Shown in pieces: positions 1 to 14,200 of a stretch of DNA of 64,000 nucleotides. The DNA is from Cryptomeria japonica (Eukaryota > Streptophyta > Pinopsida > Cupressales > Cupressaceae): assembly GCF_030272615.1 (NCBI RefSeq), contig NC_081413.1, forward strand, positions 101,578,239-101,642,238, read 5' to 3'. Position 1 is the first letter of the stretch. Every line of letters starts with the position of its first letter. The notes under the pieces are model-generated. The model was not told the origin of the DNA. It did not search any database and was given only the letters and a program-made list of their open reading frames with translations. The position numbers were made by a program, and so were the translations under genes.

Positions 1-3000
1 AAACTGGCATCTAGGATTATTTTAATATTTTAATATTCTTTCAACATTTTGACCCTATTGACTTCAATAACTCAAAAATTTGACATTGTTAGCATCGCAA
101 AGACCTCTGAACATGATCGCATCCAAGGGTGAGACTTGAACATCAAAAGCTCAAAATTGTCACCTAACTAACATAACCTTAAAACTAACAAAACCAAAAA
201 GTGGGAAAGAGGGGTCCTCGTTTGCAATGGGGTGATGTGTGAAAAGGTCACAACAAATAGGTTTGGTTGAGTAGCATCAATAAGGTTATACTTTGATACA
301 TTCTTCTTTGTTGAATATTGACCTTCCAACTATGATCTTTACGTTAAACTAAGGGTTTGAGAATATTTTTGCTTCTTACCCCCAATGTGAACCCTTACAC
401 TTGAATGCTTAAATGGAACAGGTTTAATTGAGTGGTATCATAATGTTATATTTTGATATACTCTTCTTTGTTGTGACTCACTTAAGGAATAATTATACTC
501 AATGGAATTGATGTGTTTGTGATGCCTATGGGATCTTCCCAATGATTTAATTTATCATGGAGTGTAGTGATCTTGATATGTACCATTTAGACTAACTTTG
601 CACAATAATGGGAATTATGTAACAAATCAACCTTTAGACTAATGCATTGCATGAATACGTTCATGAATACGCTCATGATTGCTTGCAACTATGTTTTGCA
701 CTCTAAAATAATGAAGCTTGATAATAACCTTTGGTGTACTTGTATGGTAGCACATTTAGGCTTGTTGACCTAAGAGTAGTAGATAGATGAAAATTTAATT
801 TAAAGCATTGCAAGAACAAAAAGGATTCACCTACACCACGTTACTTGCAAGATACTCATGTAATGATATTATTGTATAGTTTTGATCATTGTCTATCACT
901 CTAATAAGAATTATGTGATAAATCTACCTTAGACTTGTAAAACTGTGACAACAATTTCCTAGTTTAAATATCTATGATATCCTTCTATCAAAGCACGTTT
1001 GAACATGTAGAGATAGTAGATAGATGGAAGTTTTAAGTTGAAGCATTACAAGAACACTAGCATGTTGTTGTACACTTAAGATCTTGTGTATCAAATAGTT
1101 AAATATAGGATTTTTAAGGATAGAGTGAACATTTTGATTTGCCTTAGTTATGTTTCATTTTAAGAAAACAATATGGTTTAAAAATGAAAGCACTTCTAAT
1201 ATTTTTAGTTCTCTTTATATGACTTAATTTATTAAAGCATAGTTACAAATACAAGGAACTAATTAAATAATTGCTTCATGTCTATTAAAAAAATTTTAAA
1301 ATAAGGACCTGAAAAAAAAAATCGTTTTTCTAAAACCTAAATTAAAGTTTGTTACAACATAGTTGACACTCACATTTCAATTTGTAATTGTAAACGCCGA
1401 TCAGCTAGGAGTCATTTGGATCCAATGACAGTGCTTTGAGTCTCTTCCTAGCTACATACTAATTTGCTTTTTCAACTTTTTTAACCTCTTCCTAACAAAT
1501 GATATCTTGCATTTCAATTTGCGGTTGTAATTGCCAATCTTACAGCTACAACTAAAAGTTCTTTGGGTGCAATTACGACGAACTTTTGATCTCTCCATTA
1601 CCAAGTACATTTTTTTTATTACATACTAATATGTTTTTGTACCTCGGGAAAACTTGTATTGGTAATATTCGTTTCATCGCGACTTAGTCTAAGGGTTGAA
1701 ACTTTGCAGGAGGTATAAGTTTGAACGATCTTATTTGAGGTACAAAAACAAACTTAAGAGTTACCTTGTTTAAATAGTAAGCTAAATAACTTCCTTACTT
1801 GTTTACCCACATGAGCCACAGAGAAAAGTGAGATTATTTATAATCCAAAAGAAACATTACATAAAATATAAGATCAATCAAACTCATTTTCTTTTGACAT
1901 GGGCTCTATACAATAATATCAAATTTATTTACACAATTTTTTTCCATCAAATCTTAAGGGAAAACAATCAAAACTCTTCAAGAGTAAAAAAAGTCTATTA
2001 AGACTATTATTATTATTACATTATCATATCATTATATTTTTATTTTATATTCATTCTTATCATATCATAAAGCAACTTGTATATATATCATTTGGGATTT
2101 TTGTGTATACTCTCTTCTTATTTCAACTTGTATATATGCACAGTTCTTTGGCACTTGACGCTTCTTAAGAGTGCAATGATTCTTAAGAGTGCAATTATAG
2201 TGAATATGGACCTCGACCAAGACTGCAAGATCACATTTTGCGAGTGTATAGGGGAGAACTTCATTGAGAACGTACCTTGTTAGGTCCTACTAACAAATCT
2301 AGGTTGATGACATCTTGCAGAGCATATTTGTGAGAACTTCGCTCCATTAGGTATCCTATAAGCAAATTTAGTACATTAGAGCCTTCGTCACATAAATGAA
2401 TACCATCTCTTAATACGGCCATATACTGTAAATGGTAGACTTAGGGGAAATAATGGTAAATTCAACATCAAAACGAAGCCCGAATCTGAATGGGCATTTT
2501 GAATCATGAAAATAAGAAACGTACCTATGGTAATTTCATCATCAGCTGCTGCAAGATGAGAAGTTTTATCCTTGCTAGTGAGCAGTGGAATATCAATGCC
2601 AAATGCAACAAAAGCACCTTCAGAAACTACAGATGAATTGAGACATGTGGCTGAAGAAAAATCCTCCCAAGAAAGTTGTGTGCTTAGATTGTGCTCGACA
2701 TTCTTTCTCAGCTACACCTGAATAGTTTTCCGTCATTCCAACTGACAAGAAGTGGAGACAGGTGTAACTTCCTATCCAACTTGAAACATTTGATACGTTT
2801 TAATTGGCACAATTTGTGCTAGTCCTGTACTAGCTCAGGCTTCCAAGCTAGAAAGAATCACAATTAACCATAATTTGTACAAATTTACCCTTAATTCATT
2901 AATCTTTTTGGTGTGAATTTTCACACTATATCTAGATGATATACTAAAAGGGTACACAAATTGGACAACAATTGTACACAAAAAAGGACAATGGGCACCT

Positions 3001-3444
3001 TCATTTATCTTAATCAAAATTCAAAGAAATTGATTTAATTACAAATACTTATCCAGCAGCGTTTACAGATCCTATCATAATGTACATGTTCATGAGATAT
3101 CAATTCAATGGCATTGCCACGTTAATACCAAAACAAGGTGGGCAAAAATCAATGGTACATCTCACCCTATACTCTGCTCAAATGGCTTATATAACAAAAA
3201 TTATCAATTGCAGCAATGGACAAATGACAGACTCACTGCAAAATGCTTTCAGTGAGAAGAAAAATGACTTCCGTCGATATAAAAGAGATTTATACAAACT
3301 GACATAATCATTCAAGGTAAGTCTCGCACATGGGCATGAAACTTAGATGCCAGATTTCTAGCAATATCGAAAGAGTGCTGGTGATAATCTCCCAATTACA
3401 ATTTCATCCATGGAACGCATACTGGATAATGTTCTTTCATCAGA
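1..3444. other. Intergenic region 3' of the UPL gene, with old diverged repeats
   Basis: I see no supportable gene here. The first 1.7 kb contains imperfect direct duplications. A motif around 261-322 recurs at about 421-478. A motif around 605-640 recurs at about 905-935. A motif near 777-820 (agatagtagatagatg-like) recurs near 1011-1060. A motif near 1374 recurs near 1512. They look like remnants of an old repeat or retroelement. The part just below 3445 should hold the UPL 3' UTR. I found no clear AATAAA on the minus strand to place the cleavage site. Confidence 0.6.
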
Positions 3445-5245
3445 TCAACCAAAGCCAAACCCTTCACTAGCTTCATGAATCGCCAATAGCAACCGCTCCT
3501 GGAGCTGTTCCTTAGACGAGTACTCAGGCAGGTCTAACTGATTGAAGCTGCATAAATAGCACAATAAATAAAATCAGGGACAGCATTTACCATACTAGCA
3601 GATTAATGTACAAAGTGACCAATCAATATAAGAAACACAAGCTCACACACTCACCATGTGTGAGCCGAAGGCAAACGTTCTGGTGCTCCATATGCCTTAT
3701 GAATCTGAAACCTTTGAGGGCCAGATATGCCCTGAAGGGCTTTAAACCCTTCCAAAGGAACCTACAAATTTGTAAAATAATATCAGTCAAACAATGATTT
3801 CAACTACAGAAAGATTGAAAAACTAATGTGATAGCAATTCATAACAGCATTACTAGCAACGATATTGATACACAACAAGCTCTAATGACTACCAGTTGTC
3901 ATTCATATCAAGGTTCATTCAAAAGCTAAAACTAGATACCTTTGAGGTTCCTGTGACAAACTGCAACAAGCGTGCCATGTCCTCCTTACCAAATCCTTGC
4001 ACAACCTCCCAAAACCACTGAATAACAGGAGATGCTGAAGTATATCCTGTGTATTCTGTGCTGGACTTTAGATCATCAACTGCCATGCTCAACCTTGTCA
4101 GCAAATAATCCATTGGGGAAAATTACAAGCTAATAATGACACAAAAAGTATGTAAAACTTACGATCAATTTCAGGAAGGCCACTGATCAGAAGTTCAAGT
4201 TCTTTATCATTGAATATTGATATAAGATGCCTTGGTATCAACTCATTGAATCCTTCCATAAAGGCATTAATTTGGGAACGAATAGCATTTGTCAGTATAT
4301 GCTCTGCTACAAGATCCACATATTGATGTTTGTTTTCATCTGTGACACGTATATTTCTTCCCCCAGATATAAGCTCATAATCAGTTACCTACACAGACAC
4401 AGAACAGCATACTATTTGACATAACTGCTCAAACATTAAAAAATGTCATCCACTAGCAGATGGCCAGCCTCACCAAGAAAAAAAAAAGGCATTCAAAAAT
4501 AACTTACCTCTGTCTTCTCATATAGGATACGTTTTTCCTCGTCTGCATCTATACTGAATGTGAGGTCAAGTATGTCACTAATATCATTCTGTTACACAAA
4601 TTATAGTGTTAGAATAAATTCATTACAAGTACAACAGTGTTTGAAAGAGGAAATGTCTAATTTAAGTAGCAGTTTCCTTATTAACCAAACTCAATGTAGT
4701 CACTCACCTCAAGCATCCATTTCAGATTCTTAAAGTAATCTGGATCAATGGCCTCGATATCATGGTATGCAACTCTTACTCCAAGTATGTGTTTGTAGAA
4801 AGATCGGGTGAAGTGAACATCCAACAGTTGACCATCGAATAATGCTTTAGCAACCTACCAAAAACAGAGAAAGAACCAAACCACATAGCTATTAATAGTC
4901 AACACACAAAAATAAAATATTTACCAACAAAGTAAAAAAGGTGAAATCAATACCACTCTTCCAACAAACTTGAAGTACGATAGGTGTTCAGTTTGATAAA
5001 CGGAGTTTGGATTGGGCTGAAAAGTAGATTCATTTCCAACAGTAGTAAACAGTAGTGCTCCTTTGTCGAATATCACCCTAGACAGTAATTGATACCATTC
5101 TCTTGTTAAGCCACCAGCATCAATACCCTCCTCTCCCTGAAACTGCACTGTCAAGCGTCCTTTGATATCATCTACAGAACGCATCCGTAATTGACTATAA
5201 GAATCTTCTAGCACATATGTTCTACGAACACAAATTCGAAGAGGG
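3445..5245 (-). other. UPL1: HECT catalytic domain of the UPL protein (exons 9-15)
   Basis: This segment codes for about residues 3416-3780, the HECT domain proper. It begins near [14 protein letters not shown] and includes the conserved [11 protein letters not shown] and [11 protein letters not shown] motifs in exon 9. Exon 14 ends inside PSAHTC. The codon of that Cys is TG in exon 14 plus C in exon 15. This is residue 3747, with 33 residues after it ending GFGFG. Arabidopsis UPL1 also has 33 residues after its active-site cysteine, which supports both the identity and the terminal exons. The domain is spread over seven exons with short introns (83-178 nt), unlike the single huge exon that codes for most of the N-terminal part. 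Confidence 0.95.
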
Positions 5246-8200
5246 TTATAATTGTGCTGCTCATTCTGCTGTCTAATCCGTGAGCGGAAAAATGATCGCT
5301 TATTGTCAAAGTCAATTAGACGAGGTGTTTTTAACATGAGAGAAAGGGATTTCTCCAGTAACCCAGGATGCTGCCGCACAAAAGCATTGAGAAGTCTGCG
5401 ATGCTTATCAGCAAACTTAACAAATGTCATACCTCCCTCTACCTTTTTTAGTTGTGCAGCATCACTAGTACTAGCATCATCAGAATCATGCTGAGCGGCA
5501 CTAGTTACTAACTGCAATTTCTCACATAAAACAAAAAATGCCTCTATAAATGGCAGAACCCTTTGTGTACCAGGAGGTAGAGGGGGTGCCACAGATGTTG
5601 CTCCAGCATTTCTACTTGCTGAAGCTGAAACTTCCGAGGCATTTCCCAAACTCTGTTCTATTTTACTTATACAAACACTCAGTCCCTGCCATAATGGATC
5701 AAGAGCCATGTTTAGTTCCCGAACAACTGAAAGAATTTCATGTTCCTTGTCATCTGATGTACCAACATCTGATGTTAAAGTACTCAATGCTTGTAGAACT
5801 CTCAATATAGCTGCTCCTGCCATAGAACAAGCATTCCCCCCCAATAACTCCATGTCTCTAAGTGTTACAAGCTCACCAACTGCATCACCACTAAGATTAT
5901 GGGCAGAATCTGCCAATTCAGAAATGAAAAGCTTCCGATGGGTCAGAGCAATGCTAGCTAGCTTCTTAAGAACCTCTGCCACCTTTGTATACACCGTATC
6001 TGACAGCCTGCATAACAAGAGACCTTAGATTCTACATATAAATACCAAAATCCCTGCAGATCAAAAAGTTAACTTCCCAAAAGCAAACAGAGTACATTTA
6101 TTCAATACAACTGATGTTATTATCAACAATGAAAATTGGACATACCCCTCCTTTGCCAAAAGTTTACACAGGTTTTGTAACTCTCTCTGGGGTAGTTGTA
6201 GGAGAACCTCAGATGCATCCATTTCCTTCTTTGACCCTGAGGCTGAGGCTTCCTGACCTTCGATTGGTTTAGTTGCATCTGAGCTCCCAGGTAAGTAAGC
6301 ATCATCATTGCTTTCCAAAGAAGCAGGTTCACCTGTTTGGATAGCCGAAGCAACATTGGGACCAGTCTCAGGCAGAGGTTCACTTTCAACATGACCATCA
6401 TCTGCCTGTGTCACAACATCCTGTGGATGACTAGGTGGAGCTTCTAATTCACTTTTAACTCCAACATTGTTCATGACAACCTCAAGAAGCCCCATAAGCT
6501 GCAAACAACCAGTACTTAATTGTAGCAATCTGAAATACAGATGAGCTAAAACATAAATTAACATATAGAATTAAAGAGTTACCTGTTCTAGATGAGCGCT
6601 GCTTCTTGAAAACAATGGCTGATTAAGCAGCTTTAGAAGTAATATTAGAGGAATTTCCCCGCTTTCAGTTCTCTCTGATGAATGTGAACCATGAACTTCA
6701 TCAAGAATCTTTCCTTTGCCTTTCTCCCCATTTGATATTGTTGGTGTCTGAGATGCCGCATCCAATGTTGGGCATGATTCCATGAAGAAAAGAAGATCAG
6801 CAACACCAAAATGATTTTTTGCTAGATATGTCAAAATCTCAAGGACACGGCGAGAAACAAGAGGTGGTACACCTGCACATAAACAGTCTATCAATAATTT
6901 TATTTCCTTTCCATTGATGTGTTTAATACTTTATGTAGAAAGAAATAACAGAAGAGGATTTTAATCGGAAAGACTGATACCATCTGAAAGTTGGGACCGT
7001 GCATAAACCACATTCCATTGGCATCCATAGAGTCTCTGGGATGGAATACCATTGGACTCAACTGGAAATCCTTCTGCTTCAGGTCTCAACATATCTAGCA
7101 AAAGGTGAACTAGAGTAGCCCTTGTAGCAACATGAGCACAGAGATTCAATAGAAGTCTCTGAAGCAGACCTTTACCCAAAGGCTGCAGAAAGCAAAAGAT
7201 TAATAACTTATGAACCATATCAATATTGAGTTTCAAAAGATAAGGCCTTACAGAAAAAATGTAACATGCATAATTGGAACTAAATGTTATCATGTCAGAT
7301 TGACACAAACGATAAAAATAGAGTTGATATCAGAAATACGTTAGGAAGTGCTCGAATGATAGTTCTGATATAGATGCTACTAACATAAAAAGAGATTCAA
7401 TTTTTAATTGCAAATCTGATCCCACAACACTCTGAATAATTGTTTTGTAATTTTATAAATCCCCCAGTAATGCAATATGCAATTTTCTCTTCTGCAGCTA
7501 TAAATGTTTGACACTAAGCACATAACAAAGTCCTCACAAGTAAACATTGTTAATTGAAGAAAAGTACATACCTGAGCTAGCCTTAAAAGCTGAAGCATTG
7601 CTTTGAGAGCATCTGTATCTACCAGAGCTTTCCCTTCCACTTCTTTCATCTTTATTGCATTACCAAGGGATGTGCCTGGCCTGCGACCCAATGTAAGCCC
7701 AATACTATTGCCCACACCCCTCTCCAAAGCCTGGCCTCCAGTTCCTATATTGTGTCTTCTACCACCAAGTCTATGCCCTGCTCCAAGAAAGCCACGGTGT
7801 TGATACTGACTCATTGCTCTTTCTCTCAGCATCTGCGCCTCTGCAAGAAGTGCTGGAGACAAGGCAGCAAGAACTGCTTCTGAGGATGTTAACAGAACCT
7901 GAAAAAAACAGGAAAAGGATAATTACTAAGAAAACTGAGGCATTAACGTTTGGATTGTAGTGTGAAATGTGGAAAGAGATATCAATAGCTAGAATTGGTG
8001 ACCTAATACATCCATAAATAATCAAAATCATAAGACCATCTAGTCAAAAATGGATATTTACTACAACCTCTTCACGAAGCTCGGCAGGAAAGGTTGCAAT
8101 TATTGAAGCACTGTCCATATCCACAGGCTGCCCTTCAGCTTGCTGGCTTTGCACTACTCTCTGTGCACGCTGTTGTGCTAAGACTTCAGCCTGGATATCC

Positions 8201-11200
8201 GGAGGAAGAGCCGCTAGAAATTCTGGATCAATATCTTCTGCTGGAGGTGGGGTATAATTTGCAGCTCTTGCAGATTGAACTTGCTGAGAAGCTAGTACTT
8301 CAGCTCGAAGATCCTCTGGAAGTGCTTCCAAAAATGTGGGGTCAATAGTATTTGTCCTAGTTCCCTCACCGCTTCTCTCAGCCAATTCATTATTTCCACC
8401 TTGAGCAGCCTCATTTTGAGCCTGCAAATGTACAGAAGTGTCAGCTGTAGTATGACTCTGATCCACATCTGCATCCCGTTCTTGACCAACTAAATCTGCA
8501 CCTCTCAATTCACTATTAATATTCTCTGCATCCATGCTGTTGCCCCTGGCATCTGAATTCTCAGCAGTGGAAACTGCGAGTGTCTGGTTGGCCCCCTGTC
8601 TTTCAGTTTCCTCACGGCCATCTGCGCTTCCAGTTTCAACTTCCAAACTACGAAGACTTTCACCCATAGTTGCACCACTTCCTTCACTGTCTTGACTTTC
8701 AGATTCTAAATCCCTATTTCCTGCTTCATTACCTTCATCCCTCATCAGAACGTCAGGATCATCTCGATTGCCATCAACATCAAAATCTGGATGCCTTTGC
8801 TCACTGTGCTCCACACTAGCATTCTGCTGCACCTGTGATAAATCAGCTTCACCCATTTGATGTTCTTCAATTTGTTGTCCACTAGGATTACCAGATGGTA
8901 AATTGGGTTGTACATCAGTTTCCATAACTGCAGCTGTAGTTTGTTGCCCTCCATCAGCATTGTCTGTACTAGGAACAACAGCCTGTCTCGATGGGCTCTC
9001 TTCAATTGATTGAGTAAGGCTCCGCAATTGTGAAAGGAACTCCTCTTCTACTGCTTGAGCAATGCTTGCAGCTTGAGCTCCAGCTTGCGGTTGGCCATCA
9101 TCAGTCCACCTGCCATTACCTGGACCACGCCTTCCAGTTAAAAATATAGGATCCATTGAAAAATCAAGCAAAGGAGGTGGACCACCAACCCCACGATCTC
9201 CAAAAAATGCTCCTCCAGAATGATCTGGGGGTAGCAGCATGGGAGCATCATACATGAAAAATTGTGCAACATCAAAGCTTCCTCCTGATATTGCTGCCGA
9301 ATCTCTAGAAATGTTCCCAGAAGTAGCCCATATAGAACCATTGGAAGTTGCTCCACCAGACTGAGCAGGCCTGGTAAGTAGAGGGTGTTGAAAGGCACCT
9401 CCACGATCTAGTCCTGGACGTTCAGGAAATGGTCTGTGACCTGTTGGGCGGCGTCGATCAACTCCTGCAGGCCGTCGAAGACCAAATATGTCCTCCATGT
9501 GAATTCCCTGAAAAGGCTCAGCAGAAAGATCCACCAAATTACCACCTCCTCCAGCATGTCCCAGAACCTGTACATGATTCAGTCCGTCCAAGCCTTCTCT
9601 CCACCTTACTTCAATAACACGATTCTCGGGAAAGTCGTCATCATCATCCTCCTCTACCATGTCATCACCATAATCATCCCCAAGTCCATTATCTTCATGA
9701 TCTTCAACATCAGTATCAGCTAATGACATGTGGGCAGTACCTTCTTCCCCTTCTATGTCATCCTCTTCGTCCTCATCTTCATCTTCATCTTCCTCCTCAA
9801 CATCATCATCCATGTCCTCATCATCTTCTTCGTCACCCATCTCATCATCAGCTCTGTGTTCCACACGGAAAGACACTTCTGTGGTTGAGTTGTGTAAATC
9901 AGTGGTAACTTCAACAGTTCCATGAATAAATTCTTCTCCATGCACTGGTGAATTATGTGCTTCAGCAGTATCTTCCCTTTCTATCCGCATATCATGCTCC
10001 ATATGCTCATTCACATTACCAGCTTGATCACTTGCTGGATCTGAGCTACCTTCTGCAATCTGCACTTGACGCTGGGCCATGCCTGTTGTGTGCTGTTCTG
10101 CACCCTGATTGATTTCATTCTGCTGAGCTTGTGTTTCCTCTCCACTAGGAACCCTGTTCGTCCCACCATGGTTTCTTTCTTCTGCGGCCAAAGTCTTTTT
10201 CTTATCTGTATCTTCAGACTTGTAAATTTGCTCTCCTGTGCTGGCAGCTCTGGTTAAAGCCTCCAAAGCCTTGAGTATAAGATTTACAAGTTTTGGAGCA
10301 TCAGGATGGTCCAAGTCAATTACCTGAAGAGTACTTGTCAGAGCTTGGACCATCGCTGTATCAATCATTGTTTTCGCCATATCAGGAGAGCATCCTGGTA
10401 CCTGAGTATTACCTGAAGATGCATTATTTGATAGAATGGAATTTACCAACTCCACAAAAGCGAGGACCTTCTTATTCGGCAATTGGACATGCTTGGAAGA
10501 ACCCTTAACAGAATTTGAAGCCATATTAAGGGCTCTTACAATTTCTGATATAACCCGTTTTCTTCCTTCACTCGATCTGCCACATATCACTACCAGAAAC
10601 CAAGAAGCCTTTTCAGATAACTTTTCTCTCCACTCTTCACTATTGCTTTCCGATGTTTTGTCCATGGGATAGGGTAAAAGCCTATGCAATACATGATACA
10701 AAAGGCCACCATGTCCTGAGACTTCTGCTCCTTGGCAAGGCCCACGACCTTGACTACTCTCTGAGTCCCGCCGCAGGACAACCCCTGCTGCATGTATATA
10801 CATAAGAAGAATATCACTCATTAGCTTTAAAATAAAAGCAACTTTAGCTAACCCTGCAGAGCTATCAGGAACATTGTCACTTTCTGAATTCATGGTATCC
10901 TCAATCTTTGCTTTTCCTTTTTCCTTAGGAGCAACTTCATCAACCTCCATAGCCATTGTTGAACCTGTGCATTCTTCCCCTTGACTGGGAGGCGGATAGT
11001 GCAAAATCACCTCAAGAAGCTGGTCAATAACTTGGGTAAAGCTGTGAGGGATCTTCTTATGGCCCTTTGGAGTCTTAGCCAATCCATCATGTGGTCTGCC
11101 AATCCCATCATGAACTCGACCAACATCACCAGATGGAACACATGCCTCAGTATTACAAGAAGTTTTAGATTTATCTTTTTCTTTATCTTTCTCCTTCACT

Positions 11201-14200
11201 TTCTCCTTCTCTTTTCCCTTTTCCTTGTCCTCTCTCTCCTTTGACAGTATGATATTAGGCCTTCCCCCTACAGTTTCTAACTGACATACCACAGCTGCAG
11301 TCTGCATAAAAATTGTAGGTTCACGAGAAATGACTGGGGCCATAGATGTCAAGAATGTTCTAGGAGAGACACGGCCACCATGACGATTTAAGATATTGAT
11401 TAAAGTCTGCCGAATCTCTACCTCCATTGCAATCTGAAGAGTCTGGGGATCCTCAAGAAGGTGGCGTATGATAGCAGCTGCCACACTGTCAAAACCAGGG
11501 AAAAAACTGCTTCGAGGAAGGCTTAAGAGGGATGCCAATCCACCTCTCTCAAGAAACTTTATAGCCATTGAATGTGACTTTGTTAGTCTAGCACACAACT
11601 GAAGAACAGACTGTACAGTAGTTGCTGGCAGATGTAGCTGTAAATAGTCACAAGCAATGTTCATTGCCTTCTGCTGTTCATCTGTGGTCATGTAACCAGA
11701 TGGCCTTCCTAAAATTTCCATGAATGGACTACTCTCTTTATTGTTTTCTTCCGTAGGAGACTTATTAGTGTTATTTGCTGTACTCATACCAGCTGAATTG
11801 TCTTCAGGAGTATTAGCATGTGATCCAGTTCCAGTAGTGTTCTGAGTATCGGAGGCAAGCTGCAGCTTACATTGCAACATATGGTCAAGTACAAGTAGCA
11901 ATGCAGTCACCCATTTAGGAACAGAAATTTTTTCTCCTGCAACATTCTTTGGGGAAAAATTTGTCAATAAGTCCAATGCGGTAGAAACAAGACAATTTTC
12001 TGCTGCCACTTCTCTCGCACTACTGTCTTCACTCAGCACTAATGCCAAAAGATGAGATATTGTAGATACAGGACTATTATCTTTTTCAGTTCCATCAACC
12101 TTCCAGAGTTTTAAATGTTGTACAAGATAAGGAACAACCCTAAGACGATACTGCCCTTTGTTTTGACAACACAAAGTCACAATCAAATCAGTCATGGAAA
12201 AAGCAATAGCATCTGTGCTCTGCAACATATTCATGCAAGTAGAGAGAATATCTTCAACTGGAGGATTTTCTGGAAGCTTCTCTTCATTCAAAACCTCTTT
12301 TCCTTTTTCAGAAGATTCATCTTTGGGAGCCTCAGAAGGTTTCCCTAGTGACAAGGCCAGAGCTTGCGCAAGTTCATCATCCTCTTGAGCAGGCTCCTCA
12401 GGATGATTAAACAGCCACTCCATAGCCATTTCAACGCTGTTTGTTTCAACCCGCCTTAATGCTTCCTCTGCCCTAGACCTTGGGAAACCCATGTCAACTA
12501 TCATAGAAATAGAAGTCTCATCTGGTGGATGACCTCTGAAACGTTGAGCACTGCTTCCTGGAACACCATTTCTGTTTCCTTTAGCATCACCTGTGCCAGA
12601 GTACACATGGGTAATGATTGAAACTACAGATGTAATCAGAGATGGATTACAACGACAGAACATTGGATGGTTCCAGATGGGGAGAACAGCACATAGAACT
12701 TGGGCCTGAATGGTGCGGACAAAGACCTCTGGATCCCTTGGAACTTGGAAAGATGCTCCAACTACTGGTTGAACTAATAGCTGTGAAGAAGAATTTGTAG
12801 TTAAGAGCAAAGAAGAATTAACAAGATGCTCCAAGAGTTTACAATAACTTCGCAATGTCTCTAATAACCAAGGGGCATGCTCCATCTTGTCATTCCCATT
12901 CTCCTTTTCATTTTCAGTTTCCATTCCTGGCTGTGAAATAACTGGTACACTCCATAGTAATTGACCTGTTGCTTCAAAAGTAGTCAACAATTTTTGGATT
13001 GTACCATGTGAATAAAAATAATTCACTACCGCTGTATTGCACATGCGTCTTCGGTTGTCATAAATAACTGCTGCCATGTCATCCACAACCTTACCCAAGT
13101 ACCTACATTTTGTAGAAAGTGATAACTCAAACTCAGAAAAGGTCCAGTTTTTCTCCACATCAAGACTCTCATTAAAAAGTTTTGCAAGAGAAACCACCAC
13201 ACTCTTTGCCGCACCACTAAGTGATCCTGTATCATCTCGGCGACGATTCGGAACTACCAATACCTTTACAAGATTGACATAGAAGGATCGCATGGCAGTA
13301 GCAACTTTACTTATGGTCTCAAAGTCAAGGAAATCAGGTGACTTCCTTTTAGACTCCTGGGATTGTGATGTTTCAGCTGCATTTACCGAGCCACCAATAT
13401 CAATATCCGATGAATCTGCTTGTCGTCCAAGTCGACCAAGACGCATTCTTGAAAGGCTATCAACACCATGGTCCCTCCGACTATGACGATGCAATCCTTC
13501 TCCTGCATGTATAACAGAAAGGAACTCTGGATCAATTCCCCAACCAGATGAAGGCCCATTTCTCATAGACACTGGATTAACATATCTAACAACCGAAACT
13601 GTACTAGCATCATTGGTCACTTCTGATCCTGATGCGTTTACAGCTGTGGGTGCCTGTTCAATCTCTTTCTTCGCATCATTGACTAGAGATATCTGCCAAA
13701 GTACTTCTTTGTAAACTTTTCCTACATCTTTCAAGATATCTGCATCACCAGAACCAAGCTCGGGCATCATTGTTGTAGTACTTTTCAGCAGATGGGTTGA
13801 GAAAGATAAAACCCCTTCAAGACTGGAAAAGCATCTCAAAATTCTCATTCGCTCTGATACTTCAACATCTGCTAACTTCGTCCCAGCCAGAGAATCTGCT
13901 AACTGAAGTGCAGGCTTCAAATGATCTCTAAGAGCAGTGCAAACAGCCCTTGTAAGCGGAGATGAGTGCTGTGGTGAAAAGTTTTTGAAAGCAACAGCAA
14001 TATTCTGGCCACTTGCAAACGACAATGGCAAAAGTGGTAAATCAAACAGCTGCAGCACAGCTTCAATACCCTTTTTCTCGATAAACACCCCACATGTATC
14101 TGTATTATGAAGAATATTTTCCAAGAGACGTGTGGCATTGCTAATACAATCTGGGAGAAAAGCTTCCATGTTTGAACTTAAACTATCAGCCGAAACATCA

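Noticed and set aside
2077-2283. 68-aa ORF downstream of the UPL gene
   Set aside because: No domain, AT-driven composition and no splice or promoter context. Likely chance.
9728-9925. Plus-strand ORF with a long Ser run
   Set aside because: It is the antisense reading of the Asp/Glu tract of the UPL giant exon.
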